Shown here: one piece after another, positions 15,216 through 17,042 of the stretch
Layout of the letters: each line of letters opens with the position of its first letter
How positions within the stretch are numbered: position 1 is the first letter of the stretch
Assembly (NCBI GenBank): GCA_030840415.1
Contig: JAVEEO010000448.1
Span: 1 to 17,042, forward strand
Direction: 5' to 3'
Length of the DNA: 17,042 nt
Source of the DNA: Pseudonocardiales bacterium
Lineage (GTDB): Bacteria; Actinomycetota; Actinomycetes; Mycobacteriales; Jatrophihabitantaceae
Made by a program: the position numbers and the translations under genes
Notes under the pieces: generated by a model
The model's input: the letters and a program-made list of their open reading frames with translations, nothing else
What the model was told of the DNA's origin: nothing
Database searches by the model: none

Positions 15216-16730
15216 TCAGTCAAGGCCGACCCAGTCCAGGGTGCGCTCGACCGCCTTGCGCCAGCCGGCATAGCCGTCCCGGCGCTGCTGGTCGCTCCAG
15301 GCCGGCATCCAGCGCTCGGCCTGGTTCCAGTTCGCCCTGAGTTCATCGGTGTCCTTCCAGAATCCGACTGCCAGCCCGGCCGCGTACGCAGCTCCCAGCG
15401 CGGTGGTCTCGGCGACCACCGGACGGCTGACCGGCACCCCGAGGATGTCGGCTTGCAGTTGCATGCACAGGCTGTTGGCGGTCACCCCGCCGTCGACCCT
15501 GAGCACGTCCAGGCTGACCCCGGAATCCCGCGCCATCGCCTCGATGACATCGCGGCTCTGGTAGCAGATCGCTTCCAGGGTAGCTCGGGCCAGGTGCGCC
15601 CCGGAGTGGTAGCGCGACAGGCCGACGATCGCGCCCCGGGCATCGGATCGCCAGTACGGGGCGAACAGGCCGGAGAAGGCCGGGACGAAGTACGCCCCGC
15701 CGGTGTCGTCCACCCGGGCCGCCAGCGCCTCCACCTCGGCCGCGGCGGAGATGATGCCCAGCTGGTCGCGCAGCCACTGCACGGCCGAGCCGGTCACCGC
15801 GATGGAGCCCTCCAGCGCGTACACCGGCCGGTCGCCGCCGAACTGGTAGCACACCGTGGTCAGCAGCCCGTGCTCGCTGGCCACCGGCTCGGTGCCGGTG
15901 TTGAGCAGCAGGAAGTTGCCGGTGCCGTAGGTGTTCTTGGCCTCACCCGGCGCGAAGCACACCTGGCCGACGGTGGCGGCCTGCTGGTCGCCGAGGGCGC
16001 CGGTCAGTGCGATCCCGTTGGCCGGCCCGGCCACCGTGACCTCGCCGTAGCCGGCGGGGTCCGAGGACGGCCGGATCTCGGGCAGCATCGCGCGCGGGAT
16101 GTCGAAGAAGGACAGCAGCTCCGGGTCCCAGTCCAGGGTGCGCAGGTCCATCAGCATCGTCCGGCTGGCGTTGGTGACGTCGGTGACGTGCACGCCACCG
16201 GCGGTGCCGCCGGTGAGGTTCCACAGCAGCCAGCTGTCGATGGTGCCGAAGAGCGCCTCGCCGGACTCGGCCGCCGCCCGCACCCCATCGACGTTCTCCA
16301 AGATCCACTGGAGCTTGCCGGCCGAGAAGTAGGTGGCCGGCCGCAGGCCGGCCCGGGCCCTGATCACCGCTCCGCGATCGTCGCGATCCAGGGCGGCGGC
16401 GATCCGGTCGGTGCGGGTGTCCTGCCAGACGATCGCGTTGTAGCAGGGCTGTCCGGTCCGGCGGTTCCAGACCAGCGCGGTCTCGCGCTGGTTGGCGATG
16501 CCCAGCGCCGCGAGGTCGGTGGCGGCCAGGCCCGCCTCGCTCATAGCGGCATACAGCACGTCCTGGCTGCGTTGCCAGATCTCCACCGGGTCGTGCTCCA
16601 CCCAGCCGGCCCGGGGCAGCAGCTGGGAATGCTCGAGCTGGTGCCGGGCCCGCTCGTTGCCGCCGTGGTCGAAGACCATGCACCGGGTGCTGGTGGTGCC
16701 CTGGTCGATCGCCGCGACGAAGTCAGCCAT
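15216..16730 (-). CDS. glpK: Glycerol kinase
   Basis: This cytosolic FGGY-family kinase phosphorylates glycerol to glycerol-3-phosphate and traps it in the cell. It has 504 residues, normal length. The N-terminal phosphate loop DQGTTSTR (9-16) is present, as are the glycerol-binding residues R82-E83 (NQRET), Y134, and the catalytic-base aspartate D248 (GALGDQQAA). The ATP-binding part has YGTGNF (268-273) and the C-terminal FGGY signature [23 protein letters not shown] 16730 lies inside the end of the upstream small membrane protein gene, an 8-base overlap that suggests coupled translation. glpD follows directly. No glpF facilitator gene is visible in the window. Confidence 0.97.
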   Translation of the reverse strand: MADFVAAIDQGTTSTRCMVFDHGGNERARHQLEHSQLLPRAGWVEHDPVEIWQRSQDVLYAAMSEAGLAATDLAALGIANQRETALVWNRRTGQPCYNAIVWQDTRTDRIAAALDRDDRGAVIRARAGLRPATYFSAGKLQWILENVDGVRAAAESGEALFGTIDSWLLWNLTGGTAGGVHVTDVTNASRTMLMDLRTLDWDPELLSFFDIPRAMLPEIRPSSDPAGYGEVTVAGPANGIALTGALGDQQAATVGQVCFAPGEAKNTYGTGNFLLLNTGTEPVASEHGLLTTVCYQFGGDRPVYALEGSIAVTGSAVQWLRDQLGIISAAAEVEALAARVDDTGGAYFVPAFSGLFAPYWRSDARGAIVGLSRYHSGAHLARATLEAICYQSRDVIEAMARDSGVSLDVLRVDGGVTANSLCMQLQADILGVPVSRPVVAETTALGAAYAAGLAVGFWKDTDELRANWNQAERWMPAWSDQQRRDGYAGWRKAVERTLDWVGLD

Positions 16731-16971
16731 GCTGCCCGCCGAGCGATGCCGAGCGGGCGCCGCGCCAGCCGCGGATCCCGAGCCAGCCGATGGCGGTGCC
16801 GAGGGCCAGCGACACCACGGTCAGCACCAGGTGCACCCCGAAGAAGGCGGTCGGCCCGTGCTGCCAGGACCGGTCGTCGGCCCAGATGTTCTTGAGGAAG
16901 GTCGGCCAGATGATCCAGGACCAGACGCCGAAGCCGGTCAGGAACACCGAGACCCGCCTGGTCAGCCGCAT
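16723..16971 (-). CDS. Small SCO4848-family membrane protein
   Basis: This 82-residue protein has two predicted membrane spans: about 8-27 ([20 protein letters not shown]) and 44-66 ([22 protein letters not shown]). It ends with a basic tail. The pattern [17 protein letters not shown] and [23 protein letters not shown] is the one I recall for the actinobacterial SCO4848 family, whose function is unknown. The ATG at 16971 lies 6 bases after a GATAAT box, which would fit a leaderless transcript. The gene overlaps glpK by 8 bases, so it seems to lead the glycerol operon. A role in glycerol uptake is possible but has no direct support; two spans are far too few for a GlpF-type channel. Confidence 0.8.
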   Translation of the reverse strand: MRLTRRVSVFLTGFGVWSWIIWPTFLKNIWADDRSWQHGPTAFFGVHLVLTVVSLALGTAIGWLGIRGWRGARSASLGGQHG

Positions 16972-16977
16972 GCCGCC

Positions 16978-16983
16978 ATTATC
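16978..16983 (-). promoter_or_regulatory. Candidate -10 box of a leaderless promoter for the glycerol operon
   Basis: GATAAT on the minus strand matches 5 of 6 positions of TATAAT and ends 6 bases before the ATG at 16971, the spacing expected when transcription begins at the start codon. No convincing ribosome site lies before that ATG, which agrees with a leaderless message. I see no good -35 box at the usual distance, so the call is tentative. Confidence 0.4.
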
Positions 16984-17042
16984 CCTGCACCTCTCGGCAA
17001 GATCCGCACGGCTGGTCGTTGACCGGATCGGCCCGCTGCCGG

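Noticed and set aside
14247..16895. Very long plus-strand open frame opposite glpD and glpK.
   Set aside because: Shadow frame. glpD and glpK are unambiguous, while the plus-strand product has the Gln/His/Gly/Val-rich make-up of antisense frames in high-GC DNA.

Overview
This is a high-GC window from an actinobacterium (Actinomycetia). My hand counts of single 60-base rows give about 65-68% G+C in most genes. The encoded proteins and gene order fit this group: a Bmp-type nucleoside ABC importer with cdd and deoA, a divergent sdhCDAB operon, GTG and TTG starts, chained 4-base ATGA overlaps, and a SCO4848-family small membrane protein. From memory, cdd/deoA beside sdhCDAB is a gene order also found in Streptomyces and mycobacteria. 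I cannot name a genus.

Region 1 (1-8621, minus strand) is a nucleoside uptake and salvage cluster. In transcription order it holds a Bmp lipoprotein that captures nucleosides, a hairpin that looks like a leaky terminator, a two-domain ATPase, two permeases, cytidine deaminase, a cytochrome P450, a VapBC toxin-antitoxin pair with a perfect 18-bp palindromic operator, and thymidine phosphorylase (cut by the window edge). The logic is import, then deamination of cytidine or deoxycytidine to uridine or deoxyuridine, then phosphorolysis. The P450 and VapBC are extra cargo wedged between two salvage enzymes.

Region 2 (8622-8989) is the divergent control region between the nucleoside cluster and the sdh operon. 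Region 3 (8990-12399, plus strand) is a complete sdhCDAB operon for succinate dehydrogenase (TCA cycle and respiratory complex II).

Region 4 (12414-13442) is the most unusual part. A minus-strand gene for a Vsr/DUF559-like PD-(D/E)XK nuclease is bracketed by two copies of a long palindrome. The copies have the same 19-bp arms and different loops. The gene's last sense codon and its stop codon lie inside one of the palindromes. The roughly 1-kb unit sits between the 3' ends of sdhB and glpD and looks like a transferable cassette, although no transposase or clear target-site duplication is visible.

Region 5 (13464-16971, minus strand) is a glycerol catabolic operon: a small SCO4848-like membrane protein, glpK and glpD, possibly transcribed from a leaderless promoter at the right end. 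No glycerol facilitator gene is present in the window.
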